DNA of 64,000 bases from Streptococcus mitis (GCF_001579045.1 NZ_KQ970261.1:150534-214533); one strand, 5' to 3'; numbered from the stretch's first letter, positions 45,945-56,971 are shown. The notes: generated from the sequence alone by a model not told the origin. Numbers and translations: made by a program.

Positions 45945-47720
45945 TTATTTAATTGCGCGTGATTGCAAACCTTCTTCTTCCAAGAAGAGACGGAATGGTA
46001 CGAGTTCTTCTGCTTCGTATTTTTCCTTGAAGGCTTTGATTGCTTCTTCTGAGTGAAGTTTTGGATCCAATTCAAGTACTTCTACTGGAAGTGGACGGTG
46101 TGGAGTGATGCGAGCATCGATCACAACAGTTTTACCTTCTTTGTTCAATTTAACAGCTTCTGCAACAACTGCGTCGATGTCTTCGATACGGTCAACTGTA
46201 AATCCAACAGCTCCTTGAGCTTCAGCAATTTTAGCGTAGTCAGCATTAGGGAAGTCACAACCAAACAAGTGTTTGTTTGTGTCTTCGTATTTGTCCTTGA
46301 TGAAGGCATATTTATCATTTGAGAAGACAACGTTGATAACTGGAAGGTCGTATTGAACGTTTGTGATAACGTCTGGGTAGCACATGTTAAATGCTCCATC
46401 ACCCATGATGTTCCATACTTGGCGATCTGGATTGTCTTTCTTAGCAGCGATACCACCAGGAAGGGCAATACCCATTGTCGCAAAGAGTGGAGATGTACGC
46501 CACATGTTCTTAGGTGTCATGTGAAGGTGACGAGTAGATGTTTGAGTAGTGTCACCTACGTCGATTGAATAGATGGCGTCTTGATCAGCATGTTTGTTGA
46601 TTGCATTGTAAACTTGATACAATTGCAATTCACCCTCAGTTTTACCTTCGATTTTGTTCATGTAATCACGCCAGTTTTGGTTATTCTTAACGTTTGCACG
46701 CCACCATGGAGTTGATTCAACTGGGTTTACTTTGTCAAGGATAGCTTTAGCTGCTTGACCTGCATCACCAAGGATTGAAGCGTCAAGGGCATGACGTTTA
46801 CCAAGTTTGTAAGGGTCGATATCAACTTGGATGAATTTTTCAGTGTTCTTGAATGCTTCGTAAACTTCAGCAAATGGGAAGTTTGAACCAAGGAAAAGAA
46901 CTGTGTCTGCTTCAAAGACCACTTCGTTGGCTGGTTTCCAACCAACACGGTAAGCAGAACCTGTCAAACCTTCATAGTTCCATTCGAAAGCTTCAAAGTT
47001 TTTACCAGTTGTGATGATTGGTGCTTTGATTTTACGTGACAATTCAGTAATCACTTCACCAGCTTTTACACCACCGTAACCAGCGTAGATAACTGGGCGT
47101 TCAGCATTGTTCAAGATTTCAACAGCTTTGTCGATTTCAACTTCGTTCAAAGCAGGAGCGAGGAATGAACGTTCGTATGAACCTGAACCGTAGTATGAGT
47201 TTTCGTCGATTTCTTGGAAACCAAAGTTTACAGGGATTTCAACGACAGCTGGACCTTTTTTAGAAACTGCAGCACGGCAAGCTTCGTCGATTACTTTTGG
47301 CAATTGCTCAGCGTAAGCTACACGTTTGTTGTATACAGCGATACCGTTGTACATTGGATTTTGGTTCAATTCTTGGAAAGCATCCATGTTCAATTCGTTA
47401 ACTGGACGTGATCCAAGGATAGCAAGGAATGGAGTGTTATCCATAGCTGCATCGTAAACACCGTTAATCAAGTGAGTCGCACCTGGACCACCTGAACCAA
47501 CTGCAACCCCGATTGAGCCGCCAAATTTAGCTTGCATAACCGCTGCAAGAGCACCTGTTTCTTCATGGCGAACTTGCAAGAAACGAATATCTTTGTCTTC
47601 AGCCAAAGCGTCCATCAATGAGCTGAGTGTTCCTGATGGGATACCGTAGATTGTGTCTACGCCCCATGTTTTCAATACGTTAAGCATTGCTGCAGATGCA
47701 GTAATTTTCCCTTGAGTCAT
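45945..47720 (-). CDS. spxB: Pyruvate oxidase SpxB
   Basis: 591 residues. Oxidises pyruvate with O2 and phosphate to acetyl phosphate, CO2 and H2O2; the main source of pneumococcal peroxide. Thiamin diphosphate enzyme: catalytic Glu in [10 protein letters not shown] near 53-62, central FAD domain near 190-330, and the cofactor motif [19 protein letters not shown] near 440-458. Own promoter region with cre-like sequence. Followed by a BOX-like element and terminator. Confidence 0.98.
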   Translation of the reverse strand: MTQGKITASAAMLNVLKTWGVDTIYGIPSGTLSSLMDALAEDKDIRFLQVRHEETGALAAVMQAKFGGSIGVAVGSGGPGATHLINGVYDAAMDNTPFLAILGSRPVNELNMDAFQELNQNPMYNGIAVYNKRVAYAEQLPKVIDEACRAAVSKKGPAVVEIPVNFGFQEIDENSYYGSGSYERSFLAPALNEVEIDKAVEILNNAERPVIYAGYGGVKAGEVITELSRKIKAPIITTGKNFEAFEWNYEGLTGSAYRVGWKPANEVVFEADTVLFLGSNFPFAEVYEAFKNTEKFIQVDIDPYKLGKRHALDASILGDAGQAAKAILDKVNPVESTPWWRANVKNNQNWRDYMNKIEGKTEGELQLYQVYNAINKHADQDAIYSIDVGDTTQTSTRHLHMTPKNMWRTSPLFATMGIALPGGIAAKKDNPDRQVWNIMGDGAFNMCYPDVITNVQYDLPVINVVFSNDKYAFIKDKYEDTNKHLFGCDFPNADYAKIAEAQGAVGFTVDRIEDIDAVVAEAVKLNKEGKTVVIDARITPHRPLPVEVLELDPKLHSEEAIKAFKEKYEAEELVPFRLFLEEEGLQSRAIK

Positions 47721-47776
47721 AATGATAACTCTCCTTCAAATATTTTTAAATTTACTAAAAAAGGTTTCATATAATT

Positions 47777-47899
47777 TTTGAAAACGTTTCAGTAAATTTT
47801 TACACTACTAATTTATCACATTTATTTTTAGTTTACTAAGAATCTGCTCAGAAGTTTCTATTCTCTATTACAGTACAGTCCGAAAACGTTTTACGAAAC
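47777..47899 (-). promoter_or_regulatory. spxB upstream region with two AACGTT motifs
   Basis: TGAAAACGTTTCA lies about 60 bases before the spxB start and GAAAACGTTTTACG about 165 bases before it. Both resemble cre half-palindromes but are one base short or off in spacing, so a CcpA or SpxR-type role is only a suggestion. Confidence 0.4.
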
Positions 47900-47930
47900 T
47901 GTGTTATAATAAAAGCAAGCAAGCCCGCTT

Positions 47931-50174
47931 TTAATCTATTTTACTAAAGTTTAGTAAGAGGGAACTGGTCAGAACGGATACAGAACTAAAGGCCATGGCT
48001 AGACCTGCCAGTTCTGGGTTGAGGGCCAGTCCAACACCTGAAAAGACTCCTGCAGCTATCGGAATTCCGACGACATTGTAAATAAAGGCCCAGAAAAGAT
48101 TGAGCAGAATTCGATTAAAGGTTTTCTTACTCATGTCGAAGGCACGCACCACGCCTAGGAGGTTATTGGTTGTCAACACTAAATCTGCTGACTCGATGGC
48201 AATATCTGTTCCAGCACCCATAGCAATTCCCACATCTGCTACACTGAGGGCAGGAGCATCATTGATACCGTCCCCAACAAAGGCTACTTTGCCAGCCGCT
48301 TGTAGTTTATGGATTTCGTTGGCTTTTTCTTCTGGCAAGACACCTGCAATGACCTCTTCGATTCCGATCTGATCCGCAATAGCACGCGCCACACCTGCAT
48401 TGTCTCCTGTCAGCATGACTGTTTTAAGTCCTCGTTTTTTCAACTGACTGATGGCTAGCTTAGCATTTTCCTTAGGGATATCTTGCAAAGCAAGCAAGCC
48501 TTTGATTTCATTGTCCACAGCCAAAAACACAACTGTCTTAGCTTCTTTTTCTAGTTCTTCTAGTTTATCTTGATAAGTGCTAGAAATGTTCATGCCATCC
48601 AGCATTTTAGCATTTCCAAGCAGAACTTGTTTTCCATTGATTTGCCCTGAGACACCTTTTCCGTGCAAGGCTTGGAAATTTTCAACAGTTTGAAACTCAA
48701 GTCCAGCTTCACTCGCTCGTTTCACAACGGCTTCAGCCAGTGGGTGTTGAGAAGCTTCTTCCAAGGAGGCTGCCAATCCAAGCACTTCTACTTCGTCGCC
48801 GATGATATCTGTTACCACAGGCTTCCCTTCCGTCAAAGTTCCTGTCTTATCAAAAACAATAGTTTGGACTTTCTGGATTTCCTGTAGAACCATTCCATTT
48901 TTGAGGAGAACTCCCATCTTAGCACTGCGTCCTGTCCCTACCATAAGGGCTGTCGGTGTTGCGAGCCCCAAGGCACAAGGACAGGCGATAATCAAAACCG
49001 CCACCGCATAGAGAAGAGAAGAGACAAAACTCGCTCCAAGCACGACTACACTATCCCTGAGCAAGACGAACCAAATCCAAAAGGTCACAATCCCTAAAAT
49101 GACAACTGCTGGGACAAAAATGCCTGAAATTTTATCCGTCAAGTCCTGAATCGGCGCACGACTGGTCTGAGCTTTCTTCACAAAATCCACAATCTGAGCC
49201 AAAACAGTCTCTGAACCAACTTTTTCTGCTCTAAAAACAAGTGTTCCACTATTATTGATGGTTGAACCAATGACGGTATCTCCAACTGTCTTGTCCACAG
49301 GCAGACTCTCACCTGTCACCATAGACTCATCAATACTAGAGATACCTTCTACTACGACACCATCAACCGCAATCTTTTCACCGGGACGCACTCGAATCAG
49401 GTCACCTACCTTGACTTGGTCCAAGGGGACTTGAACATAGTTATCCTCACGCAAGACTTCTGCAGTTTTAGCCTGCAAGTCAAGTAATTTCTCCACAGCT
49501 TGGGAAGTATTTTTCCGCATTTTCTCCTCAAAAACGGCTCCCATAAGAACGAAGAAGAAGATAAATGCAGCACTTTCAAAGTAAACGGGGAGACCAGCGA
49601 AGAGGGCAACTAAGCTGTAGAAATAGGCCACTAGGGTTCCCAGAGCAACCAAGGTATCCATGTTGGCATTGTGCTTTTTAAAACTAGCCCAAGCACTTTG
49701 GATATAAGGACCACCTGCTACTAGCATAATCGGTGTTGTGGCTAAAAAGGTTCCCCAACGCAGGACTTGGTGACTAATGCTACCTGTCGACATCCCAATC
49801 ATGAGAATCACAAGAGGCACAGTAAAGATACTAGTAATCCAAAAACGCTGTAAAAGTGATAGAGATTTTCGAGTCTTCTCAACTACGGTATAACTTCCCT
49901 TTTGCATCTTCATGCCACAAGAAAATTCATGTTGACCTAATTCTTGAGGTGTAAAACGAATGACTTTCTCCTCATCTACGCCGATTGGTTCCAAGATGCC
50001 TTCTTCTTCAAACAGAATTTCCTTATAACAGTTTGAAGGTGTCACACGGTGAAAGGTGATCTCAGCAGGAACTCCTTTTTGCAGTTGAATGTGGGCTGGA
50101 TGGTAGCCTTTGTCTGCCGTGATACGGATTTTTTGAACACCATTTTCAAGATTTGCTTTTATAATTTCAGTCAT
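47931..50174 (-). CDS. copA: Copper-exporting P1B-type ATPase CopA
   Basis: 747 residues. Pumps Cu(I) out of the cell. An N-terminal cupredoxin-like domain of about 100 residues ([16 protein letters not shown]) replaces the usual CxxC metal domain. Eight membrane helices, metal motif [10 protein letters not shown], phosphorylated Asp in [13 protein letters not shown] motif [12 protein letters not shown] and [10 protein letters not shown]. Third gene of copY-cupA-copA, 9 bases after cupA. Confidence 0.97.
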   Translation of the reverse strand: MTEIIKANLENGVQKIRITADKGYHPAHIQLQKGVPAEITFHRVTPSNCYKEILFEEEGILEPIGVDEEKVIRFTPQELGQHEFSCGMKMQKGSYTVVEKTRKSLSLLQRFWITSIFTVPLVILMIGMSTGSISHQVLRWGTFLATTPIMLVAGGPYIQSAWASFKKHNANMDTLVALGTLVAYFYSLVALFAGLPVYFESAAFIFFFVLMGAVFEEKMRKNTSQAVEKLLDLQAKTAEVLREDNYVQVPLDQVKVGDLIRVRPGEKIAVDGVVVEGISSIDESMVTGESLPVDKTVGDTVIGSTINNSGTLVFRAEKVGSETVLAQIVDFVKKAQTSRAPIQDLTDKISGIFVPAVVILGIVTFWIWFVLLRDSVVVLGASFVSSLLYAVAVLIIACPCALGLATPTALMVGTGRSAKMGVLLKNGMVLQEIQKVQTIVFDKTGTLTEGKPVVTDIIGDEVEVLGLAASLEEASQHPLAEAVVKRASEAGLEFQTVENFQALHGKGVSGQINGKQVLLGNAKMLDGMNISSTYQDKLEELEKEAKTVVFLAVDNEIKGLLALQDIPKENAKLAISQLKKRGLKTVMLTGDNAGVARAIADQIGIEEVIAGVLPEEKANEIHKLQAAGKVAFVGDGINDAPALSVADVGIAMGAGTDIAIESADLVLTTNNLLGVVRAFDMSKKTFNRILLNLFWAFIYNVVGIPIAAGVFSGVGLALNPELAGLAMAFSSVSVLTSSLLLNFSKID

Positions 50175-50183
50175 ATCATTCTC

Positions 50184-50555
50184 CTATTCTACAATCATCT
50201 TACCGTGCATCATATTCATGCCACAAGAGAAACCATACTCTCCAGCCTGCTCAGGCGTAATTTCCACTACATATTCTTCCCCCATAGGTAGATTCGCATG
50301 TACACCAAAATCTGGAAAAACAATTTGGTCCAGACAGGGTGAAGGGTCCTTACGGTCAAAGACAATGCGGGCTGGCACTGATTTCTTGAGGATAATCAAC
50401 TCAGGCGTATAGCCCCCCATGACCTCCACTCGAATCTCTTGGTAGCCGTTTTTTTGCTGGGCCTTTTGTCCAGATTTTTCAGGCTTTTTGAAAAACCAAA
50501 ACAAGATAAACGCGATAAGGGCAATACAAATAATGGTTACAATACTATTTAACAT
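50184..50555 (-). CDS. cupA: Membrane-anchored copper chaperone CupA
   Basis: 123 residues. One N-terminal membrane helix (about 4-22, SIVTIICIALIAFILFWFF), a charged linker, then a cupredoxin domain ending YGFSCGMNMMHGKMIVE, whose Cys and Met residues bind Cu(I). Its domain resembles the CopA N-terminus, so it can hand copper to CopA outside or at the membrane face. Known from pneumococcus as needed for copper tolerance. Confidence 0.95.
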   Translation of the reverse strand: MLNSIVTIICIALIAFILFWFFKKPEKSGQKAQQKNGYQEIRVEVMGGYTPELIILKKSVPARIVFDRKDPSPCLDQIVFPDFGVHANLPMGEEYVVEITPEQAGEYGFSCGMNMMHGKMIVE

Positions 50556-50565
50556 GACGTCTCCT

Positions 50566-50961
50566 TTACATACAATTACATTTTACTTTTGTTACAGCGC
50601 TTGATTTCTTCTCAGAAATCACAGCTTCCAAGTTTTCCAAGTCAGCCTGAGTAAAATCACATTCAGTAATCAAATCAGCCAACAAGTTCTTAATTCTACG
50701 AGAACAAACCTTGTCCTTGATATCTTGGACAAGTAAATCCCGACTTTGATCCAAAGTTAAAAGGGCTGAATAGACAAAGAACTTGCCTTCTTTTTTCCTT
50801 GTCAGACACTCTTTCTCAACCAAACGAGCCAAAAGAGTTTGAATGGTTGACTTGGACCAGTCGAACCGCTCCGCCAGAACCCTGATCAAATCCGTACTGG
50901 TCTGCTCTCCTTGCATCCAAATAATCTTCATGACCTGCCATTCTGCATCTGAAATCTGCAT
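50566..50961 (-). CDS. copY: Copper-responsive repressor CopY
   Basis: 131 residues from ATG 50961 (MQISDAEWQVMKII), placing the GGAGG site at a good spacing; two further Met codons lie before it. BlaI/CopY winged helix (STDLIRVLAERFDWSKSTIQ). The C-terminal metal hook is VKCNCM with one C-x-C only; Enterococcus CopY has two. Copper displaces zinc and frees the operator. First gene of the operon. Confidence 0.94.
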   Translation of the reverse strand: MQISDAEWQVMKIIWMQGEQTSTDLIRVLAERFDWSKSTIQTLLARLVEKECLTRKKEGKFFVYSALLTLDQSRDLLVQDIKDKVCSRRIKNLLADLITECDFTQADLENLEAVISEKKSSAVTKVKCNCM

Positions 50962-50979
50962 CATCACACCTCCTAAATC

Positions 50980-51031
50980 TACATTTGTCGATTACAGTTG
51001 TTAGTATACTCCGAAAATCTACATTTGTCAA
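50980..51031 (-). promoter_or_regulatory. cop operon promoter with two cop boxes
   Basis: Promoter TTGACA (51026-51031), 17-base spacer, TATACT (51003-51008). Cop boxes GACAAATGTA occur at 50980-50989 and 51020-51029 (consensus KACANNTGTA); one overlaps the -35, the other lies after the start of transcription. Confidence 0.9.
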
Positions 51032-51130
51032 CTATAAAATGCAAATCTTTCTCTTTTTTTAAAATTTTCATTTCAAAAGTGTTTAAAACACAAACAAAAA
51101 CCTCCACATTCAGTGGAGGAAATCATTTTA

Positions 51131-52267
51131 TCAATACAATTTTAAGTCACGAGGGTCAACTGGGAAGGTTGGGTTGTATGGGTTATGACGAAGTTTAAAG
51201 TGTTTAACATCTTCAATAGTCTGAGTTCCAGACAACTGCATAACTGTCTTCAATTCTGCATTCAAGTGTTCAAAAACTTGGCGTACACCGACACTACCAC
51301 CAAGAGCTAAACCATAGATAACAGGGCGACCAATAGCTACCAAGTCTGCTCCTGAAGCCAGGGCTTTAAAGACGTGTTGACCACGACGAATACCTGAGTC
51401 AAAGACAATTGGTACGCGTTTGTCAACTGCTTCTGCTACTTCTTGAAGTGAATCAAAGGCAGCTGGTCCACCGTCGATTTGGCGGCCACCATGGTTGGTT
51501 ACCCAGATACCAGAAGCTCCCGCAGCAAGCGAACGTTCAACATCCTCACGGCATTGTGGTCCCTTGACATACACAGGAAGTCCTGAGTATTCAGCGATAA
51601 ATTCTACATCACGTGGAGACAAGCGTTGTTTAGCTGATTTGTAAACAAAGTCCATTGATTTTCCAGCACCTTCTGGCAGGTATTCTTCAACAATCGGCAT
51701 GCCAACTGGGAAGACAAAACCATTACGCTTATCAACCTCACGATTGCCCCCTACAGTAGCATCTGCCGTCAAGACAATCGCTTTATAACCTTCAGCTTTC
51801 ACACGGTCCATGATGTGGCGATTGATTCCATCATCTTTACTAAAGTAAAATTGGAACCAGTGAGGTGTCCCTTGAAGAGCTTCCGTAATTTCTGGAAGGT
51901 CGACAGTAGAGTAAGAACTGGTTGTATAGAGGGAACCAAACTCATGCACACCACGCGCAGTCGCCACTTCACCCTGTTCATTTGCTAATTTATGAGCCGC
52001 AACAGGCGCCATAATGATTGGTGAAGACAATTTTTCACCTGCAAATTCAATCTCTGTACTTGGATTTTCTACATTGCAAAGCGTATGTGGAACGATGAGT
52101 TTGTGGTTAAAGGCGCGAATATTCTCACGTAAAGTGAAAGTATCTTCCGCCCCACTAGCGATATAACCAAATGCTGCTTTAGGGATCACTTGTTGCGCCA
52201 TTGGTTCCAAATCATAGGTATTGATGAAATCTACATGACCTTCTGCATTGCTTGTTTTGTATGACAT
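51131..52267 (-). CDS. lctO: L-lactate oxidase LctO
   Basis: 378 residues. FMN enzyme turning L-lactate and O2 into pyruvate and H2O2, which then feeds SpxB. Alpha-hydroxy-acid oxidase motifs: PIIMAPVAAHKLA near 80, the active-site WVTNHGGRQIDGG near 255-268 and FDSGIRRGQHVFKALASGAD. Own transcription unit. A cre-like AGTAAACGCTTACT lies 18-32 bases before the start. Confidence 0.96.
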   Translation of the reverse strand: MSYKTSNAEGHVDFINTYDLEPMAQQVIPKAAFGYIASGAEDTFTLRENIRAFNHKLIVPHTLCNVENPSTEIEFAGEKLSSPIIMAPVAAHKLANEQGEVATARGVHEFGSLYTTSSYSTVDLPEITEALQGTPHWFQFYFSKDDGINRHIMDRVKAEGYKAIVLTADATVGGNREVDKRNGFVFPVGMPIVEEYLPEGAGKSMDFVYKSAKQRLSPRDVEFIAEYSGLPVYVKGPQCREDVERSLAAGASGIWVTNHGGRQIDGGPAAFDSLQEVAEAVDKRVPIVFDSGIRRGQHVFKALASGADLVAIGRPVIYGLALGGSVGVRQVFEHLNAELKTVMQLSGTQTIEDVKHFKLRHNPYNPTFPVDPRDLKLY

Positions 52268-52285
52268 AAACTGTCCTCCTTAATA

Positions 52286-52299
52286 AGTAAGCGTTTACT
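52286..52299. promoter_or_regulatory. cre-like site before lctO
   Basis: AGTAAACGCTTACT, a near-perfect palindrome, agrees with the cre consensus except at the two end bases. It lies between the likely promoter and the lctO ribosome site. Confidence 0.6.
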
Positions 52300-52482
52300 T
52301 TGTATATTACAAAAATATCTTAACTCTTTTTTCAAAACTTTTCAAATATTTTGTTTGGAAATTTCAGAAATTTTATGTCTATGATAAAAAATCCTTATAA
52401 CGGCAATAAAAAATAGATATTATCCAAAGAAGATTTTAAGTGCTACAATAACTGTATTATTTCTAGATAGGAGGTTCTATTT

Positions 52483-53163
52483 TTGGATTGGTCCATTGTT
52501 GAACAATATCTACCACTATATCAAAAGGCATTCTTTCTAACCTTGCATATTGCAGTTTGGGGTATTCTGGGATCCTTTCTGCTCGGCTTAATCGTTAGTA
52601 TCATCCGGCATTACCGCATCCCTGTTTTGGCGCAAGTAGCGACAGCCTATATTGAATTGTCACGCAATACGCCCCTTTTGATTCAACTCTTCTTTCTCTA
52701 CTTCGGACTTCCTAGAGTAGGGATTGTCCTATCTTCAGAAGTCTGTGCCACTTTAGGACTGGTCTTTTTAGGAGGCTCCTATATGGCAGAATCTTTCCGA
52801 AGCGGGTTGGAAGCCGTCAGTCAAACCCAGCATGAGATTGGCCTTGCTATCGGTCTGACACCTCTACAGGTCTTTCGCTATGTGGTCCTTCCGCAAGCAA
52901 CAGCTGTTGCTCTACCATCTTTTAGTGCCAATGTCATTTTCCTCATCAAGGAAACCTCTGTTTTCTCAGCAGTAGCTTTGGCAGACCTCATGTACGTCGC
53001 CAAGGACTTGATTGGGCTCTATTATGAGACAGACATTGCGCTAGCTATGTTGGTAGTTGCTTATCTGATCATGCTGCTACCCATCTCACTGATCTTTAGT
53101 TGGATAGAAAGGAGGCTCCGCCATGCAGGATTCGGGAATCCAAGTGCTCTTTCAGGGAAATAA
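52483..53163 (+). CDS. Polar amino acid ABC transporter permease
   Basis: 226 residues from a TTG with AGGAGG 10 bases upstream (MDWSIVEQYLPLYQKAFFLT). His/Glu/Gln/Arg-type permease with five membrane segments; YIELSRNTPLLIQLFFLYFGLP and the ATPase-contact GLEAVSQTQHEIGLAIGLTP are the family marks. Overlaps the next permease gene by 41 bases. First gene of a four-gene import operon. Confidence 0.93.
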   Translation: MDWSIVEQYLPLYQKAFFLTLHIAVWGILGSFLLGLIVSIIRHYRIPVLAQVATAYIELSRNTPLLIQLFFLYFGLPRVGIVLSSEVCATLGLVFLGGSYMAESFRSGLEAVSQTQHEIGLAIGLTPLQVFRYVVLPQATAVALPSFSANVIFLIKETSVFSAVALADLMYVAKDLIGLYYETDIALAMLVVAYLIMLLPISLIFSWIERRLRHAGFGNPSALSGK

Positions 53164-53800
53164 TCTCCTGAGAATCATACAGGGACTGGGTATTACGATT
53201 GGGATATCCATCCTGTCTGTCCTCTTATCCATGATATTCGGAACAGTCATGGGAATCATCATGACCTCCCATTCTAGAATCGTACGATTTTTAACACGAT
53301 TGTATCTGGAATTTATCCGTATCATGCCCCAACTAGTGCTACTCTTCATCGTTTATTTCGGCTTGGCTCGAAACTTTAATATCAATATCTCAGGTGAGAC
53401 TTCTGCTATTATCGTTTTCACCCTCTGGGGAACAGCTGAAATGGGAGACTTGGTCCGTGGAGCCATCACTTCCCTTCCTAAACATCAGTTTGAAAGTGGA
53501 CAGGCACTCGGCTTGACCAATGTTCAACTTTACTACCACATCATCATCCCACAAGTCTTGAGAAGATTACTTCCACAAGCCATCAATCTTGTCACTCGGA
53601 TGATCAAAACCACTTCCTTGGTTGTCTTGATTGGGGTAGTTGAAGTGACCAAGGTTGGACAACAAATCATCGATAGCAATCGCTTGACCATCCCAACTGC
53701 TTCCTTTTGGATTTATGGAACCATTCTGGTCTTATATTTTGCAGTCTGCTTTCCTATTTCCAAACTATCCACTCACCTAGAAAAACATTGGAGGAACTAA
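53123..53800 (+). CDS. Polar amino acid ABC transporter permease
   Basis: 225 residues, the second permease of a heterodimeric channel: YLEFIRIMPQLVLLFIVYFGLA and GQALGLTNVQLYYHIIIPQVLR. The overlap with the first permease means translational coupling. Confidence 0.93.
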   Translation: MQDSGIQVLFQGNNLLRIIQGLGITIGISILSVLLSMIFGTVMGIIMTSHSRIVRFLTRLYLEFIRIMPQLVLLFIVYFGLARNFNINISGETSAIIVFTLWGTAEMGDLVRGAITSLPKHQFESGQALGLTNVQLYYHIIIPQVLRRLLPQAINLVTRMIKTTSLVVLIGVVEVTKVGQQIIDSNRLTIPTASFWIYGTILVLYFAVCFPISKLSTHLEKHWRN

Positions 53801-54559
53801 ATGTCTGAAACTATTTTAGAAATCAAGGAACTCAAAAAATCCTTCGGAGACAATCCCATCCTCCAAGGTCTATCCCTACAAATCAATAAAGGGGAAGTTG
53901 TGGTTATTCTGGGGCCATCTGGTTGTGGGAAAAGTACTCTCCTTCGTTGCCTCAATGGCTTAGAAAGTATTCAAGGTGGAGATATTCTTCTGGACGGTCA
54001 GTCTATCGTTGAAAATAAAAAAGATTTTCATCTAGTTCGTCAAAAGATTGGCATGGTCTTTCAAAGTTATGAACTCTTTCCCCATCTGGATGTCCTACAA
54101 AACCTCATCCTAGGCCCTATCAAGGCTCAGGGACGCGACAAGAAGGAAGTAACTGAAGAAGCTCTACAACTATTGGAACGTGTTGGTTTGCTAGATAAAC
54201 AACATAGCTTCGCGCGTCAATTATCTGGTGGACAGAAGCAACGGGTTGCAATTGTCCGTGCCCTGCTCATGCATCCAGAAATCATCCTTTTTGACGAAGT
54301 GACGGCTTCGCTGGATCCAGAAATGGTGCGTGAGGTGCTGGAACTTATCAATGATTTGGCCCAAGAAGGTCGCACCATGATTTTAGTAACCCACGAAATG
54401 CAGTTTGCCCAAGCCATTGCAGACCGCATTATCTTCCTAGACCAAGGGAAAATCGCTGAAGAAGGAACGGCTCAAGCCTTCTTTACAAATCCACAGACCA
54501 AACGAGCCCAGGAATTTTTAAACGTCTTTGACTTTAGCCAATTTGGCTCATATCTATAA
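53801..54559 (+). CDS. Polar amino acid ABC transporter ATP-binding protein
   Basis: 252 residues, starting on the base after the permease stop. Walker A LGPSGCGKST, Q-loop VFQSYELFPHL, signature LSGGQKQRVAI, Walker B IILFDEVTASLDP; GlnQ-type. Usual substrates are glutamine, glutamate or other polar amino acids. Confidence 0.95.
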   Translation: MSETILEIKELKKSFGDNPILQGLSLQINKGEVVVILGPSGCGKSTLLRCLNGLESIQGGDILLDGQSIVENKKDFHLVRQKIGMVFQSYELFPHLDVLQNLILGPIKAQGRDKKEVTEEALQLLERVGLLDKQHSFARQLSGGQKQRVAIVRALLMHPEIILFDEVTASLDPEMVREVLELINDLAQEGRTMILVTHEMQFAQAIADRIIFLDQGKIAEEGTAQAFFTNPQTKRAQEFLNVFDFSQFGSYL

Positions 54560-54570
54560 AGGAGATTCTT

Positions 54571-55437
54571 ATGAAACTATTCAAACCACTCTTAACTGTT
54601 TTGGCACTTGCCTTTGCCCTTATCTTTGTCACAGCTTGTAGCTCAGGTGGAAATGCTGGTTCATCATCTGGTAAAACCACTGCCAAGGCCCGCACAATTG
54701 ATGAAATCAAAAAAAGCGGTGAACTACGAATCGCCGTATTTGGGGACAAGAAACCGTTTGGTTACGTTGACAATGACGGTTCTTACCAAGGTTACGATAT
54801 TGAACTTGGGAACCAATTAGCGCAAGACCTTGGTGTCAAGGTTAAATACGTTTCAGTCGATGCTGCCAACCGTGCTGAATACTTGATTTCAAACAAGGTG
54901 GATATTACCCTTGCCAACTTTACAGTAACTGACGAACGCAAGAAACAAGTTGATTTTGCCCTTCCATATATGAAAGTTTCTCTTGGTGTCGTATCACCTA
55001 AGACCGGTCTCATTACAGACGTCAAACAACTTGAAGGTAAAACCTTAATTGTCACAAAAGGAACGACTGCTGAGACTTATTTTGAAAAGAATCATCCAGA
55101 AATCAAACTCCAAAAATACGACCAATACAGTGACTCTTACCAAGCTCTTCTTGACGGACGTGGAGATGCCTTCTCTACTGACAATACGGAAGTTCTAGCT
55201 TGGGCGCTTGAAAATAAAGGATTTGAAGTAGGAATTACTTCCCTCGGTGATCCAGATACCATCGCAGCAGCAGTTCAAAAAGGTAACCAAGAATTGCTAG
55301 ACTTCATCAATAAAGATATTGAAAAATTAGGCAAAGAAAACTTCTTCCACAAGGCCTATGAAAAAACACTTCACCCAACCTACGGTGACGCTGCTAAAGC
55401 AGATGATCTAGTTGTTGAAGGTGGAAAAGTTGACTAA
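54571..55437 (+). CDS. Amino acid ABC transporter substrate-binding lipoprotein
   Basis: 288 residues. Signal with lipobox VTAC (Cys23), then a Ser/Gly linker, then the solute-binding family 3 fold: GELRIAVFGDKKPFGYVD, GYDIELGNQLAQDLG, DITLANFTVTDERKKQVDFA. The Asp and Arg of NFTVTDERK bind the amino-acid backbone. Delivers substrate to the permeases before it. A BOX element starts at its stop codon. Confidence 0.94.
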   Translation: MKLFKPLLTVLALAFALIFVTACSSGGNAGSSSGKTTAKARTIDEIKKSGELRIAVFGDKKPFGYVDNDGSYQGYDIELGNQLAQDLGVKVKYVSVDAANRAEYLISNKVDITLANFTVTDERKKQVDFALPYMKVSLGVVSPKTGLITDVKQLEGKTLIVTKGTTAETYFEKNHPEIKLQKYDQYSDSYQALLDGRGDAFSTDNTEVLAWALENKGFEVGITSLGDPDTIAAAVQKGNQELLDFINKDIEKLGKENFFHKAYEKTLHPTYGDAAKADDLVVEGGKVD

Positions 55438-55542
55438 TACTCTTCGAAAATCTCTTCAAACCACGTCAGCTTTATCTACAACCTCAAAGCCGTGCTTTGA
55501 GCAACCTGCGGCTAGTTTGCTTTTTGATTTTCATTGAGTATA
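55437..55542 (+). repeat. BOX element (boxA, part of boxB, boxC)
   Basis: Plus orientation: ATACTCTTCGAAAATCTC at the left, ATCTACAACCTCAAAGCCG in the middle, GATTTTCATTGAGTAT at the right. It contains only the right half of boxB. It starts at the last base of the transporter stop codon. Confidence 0.9.
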
Positions 55543-55604
55543 AGATACAATAACATCACAAAAAGAAATCAGGCAATCCTAGTGACTACCTGATTTTCTA
55601 TGTT

Positions 55605-56237
55605 TTAAGCATTTTGCCAATTTTCTTGGTCTTCTTTAAAGCGTTTTAGAAGATCGAGTCCTTCTGGTGTGATATAGCCTTCTTCTTGGGCTAGATGAAT
55701 CAATTCACTGTAGTTAGAAAGCGTCACAAGTTTGACACCTGCATCTGAGAAGTTCTTATCTGCTTTTGGCAATTGGTAACTGAAAATCGCTACAACTCCA
55801 AGCACATCTGCTCCTTCCCGTTTAGCAGCTGCTACAGCTTCAAGAACAGAACCACCTGTTGAAATAAGATCTTCAACCACTACCATTTTTTGACCTTGAG
55901 CTACCCGGCCTTCGATTTGGTTACCAGCTCCGTGGTCTTTTGGTTTGCTACGGATATAGGCAAATGGCAAGTTCATCTTATCAGCAATGATAGCTCCGTG
56001 TGGAATTCCTGCTGTTGCAGTTCCTGCAATGACTTCTACCTCTGGAAAGGCTTCTTTAATAGCTTCCACAAAGCCATTTTCAATTAGAGTACGAGTTTCT
56101 GGATAGGCTAGTGTCACACGATTATCAGTGTAAATGGGTGACTTGATACCAGATGCCCAAGTGAAAGGTTCCTCTGGTTTGAGGTAAACGGCTTGAATTT
56201 TCAATAGGTGGCTAGCGATATCTTTAGCAATTGTCAT
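55605..56237 (-). CDS. pyrE: Orotate phosphoribosyltransferase
   Basis: 210 residues. Makes OMP from orotate and PRPP. PRPP motif [17 protein letters not shown] near 118-134, and [16 protein letters not shown] with the catalytic loop near 95-110. Second gene of pyrF-pyrE, 32 bases after pyrF, under PyrR attenuation. Confidence 0.97.
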   Translation of the reverse strand: MTIAKDIASHLLKIQAVYLKPEEPFTWASGIKSPIYTDNRVTLAYPETRTLIENGFVEAIKEAFPEVEVIAGTATAGIPHGAIIADKMNLPFAYIRSKPKDHGAGNQIEGRVAQGQKMVVVEDLISTGGSVLEAVAAAKREGADVLGVVAIFSYQLPKADKNFSDAGVKLVTLSNYSELIHLAQEEGYITPEGLDLLKRFKEDQENWQNA

Positions 56238-56269
56238 GGTATTCTCCTTTTATTTTTCTAATATATTCT

Positions 56270-56971
56270 TTAATTCCAGTCCTGTGTCCATTCATCCTTG
56301 ATGGCATAATAAGCTGCAACAGGATCCTCAGCTTGGGTAATGGGACGTCCCACTACAATATAGTCACTACCGATTTGATAGGCATCAGCAGGTGTCATAA
56401 CGCGTTTTTGATCTCCCACTGCAGCACCTGCAGGACGAATGCCCGGTGTCAGACAGATAAACTCTGGATTGGTAGCCTGTTTGATGACTTGCACTTCCTG
56501 AGCCGAACAAACAACACCATCTAATCCCGCTTCGGCTGTCTTCTTGGCATAATGTATCACAGACTCTTGCAGGCTGGTTTGGATATTTTGAAAATCCTGC
56601 ATCTGAGCTTCCGAGGTTGATGTGAGCTGAGTGACAGCAATCAATTTGGCTTGTGTCCCCAGACCTTCACGCGCCGCCTTCATCATCTCTACACCACCAG
56701 CTGCATGAACATTAGTCATATCCACACCAAGCTGAGACAAGACCTTCATAGCTGATTTGACTGTATTGGGAATATCATGAAGTTTGAGATCCAAAAAGAC
56801 ACTGTGACCCAGACCTTTCAAGTAAAACACAATCTCAGGACCCGTTGCGTAATAAAGCTCCATCCCTACCTTGAGATAAAGGCTTTCTTCTGCTGGGAAA
56901 AGAGCTAAAAATTCCTTGACCGCCTCAAAACTAGGAAAATCAAGAGCAATGACTGGACGATGTTCTCGCAT
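56270..56971 (-). CDS. pyrF: Orotidine 5'-phosphate decarboxylase
   Basis: 233 residues. Decarboxylates OMP to UMP. Catalytic [11 protein letters not shown] near 60-70, phosphate-binding LTPGIRP near 178 and [14 protein letters not shown] near 205-218. First gene after the PyrR attenuator. Confidence 0.97.
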   Translation of the reverse strand: MREHRPVIALDFPSFEAVKEFLALFPAEESLYLKVGMELYYATGPEIVFYLKGLGHSVFLDLKLHDIPNTVKSAMKVLSQLGVDMTNVHAAGGVEMMKAAREGLGTQAKLIAVTQLTSTSEAQMQDFQNIQTSLQESVIHYAKKTAEAGLDGVVCSAQEVQVIKQATNPEFICLTPGIRPAGAAVGDQKRVMTPADAYQIGSDYIVVGRPITQAEDPVAAYYAIKDEWTQDWN

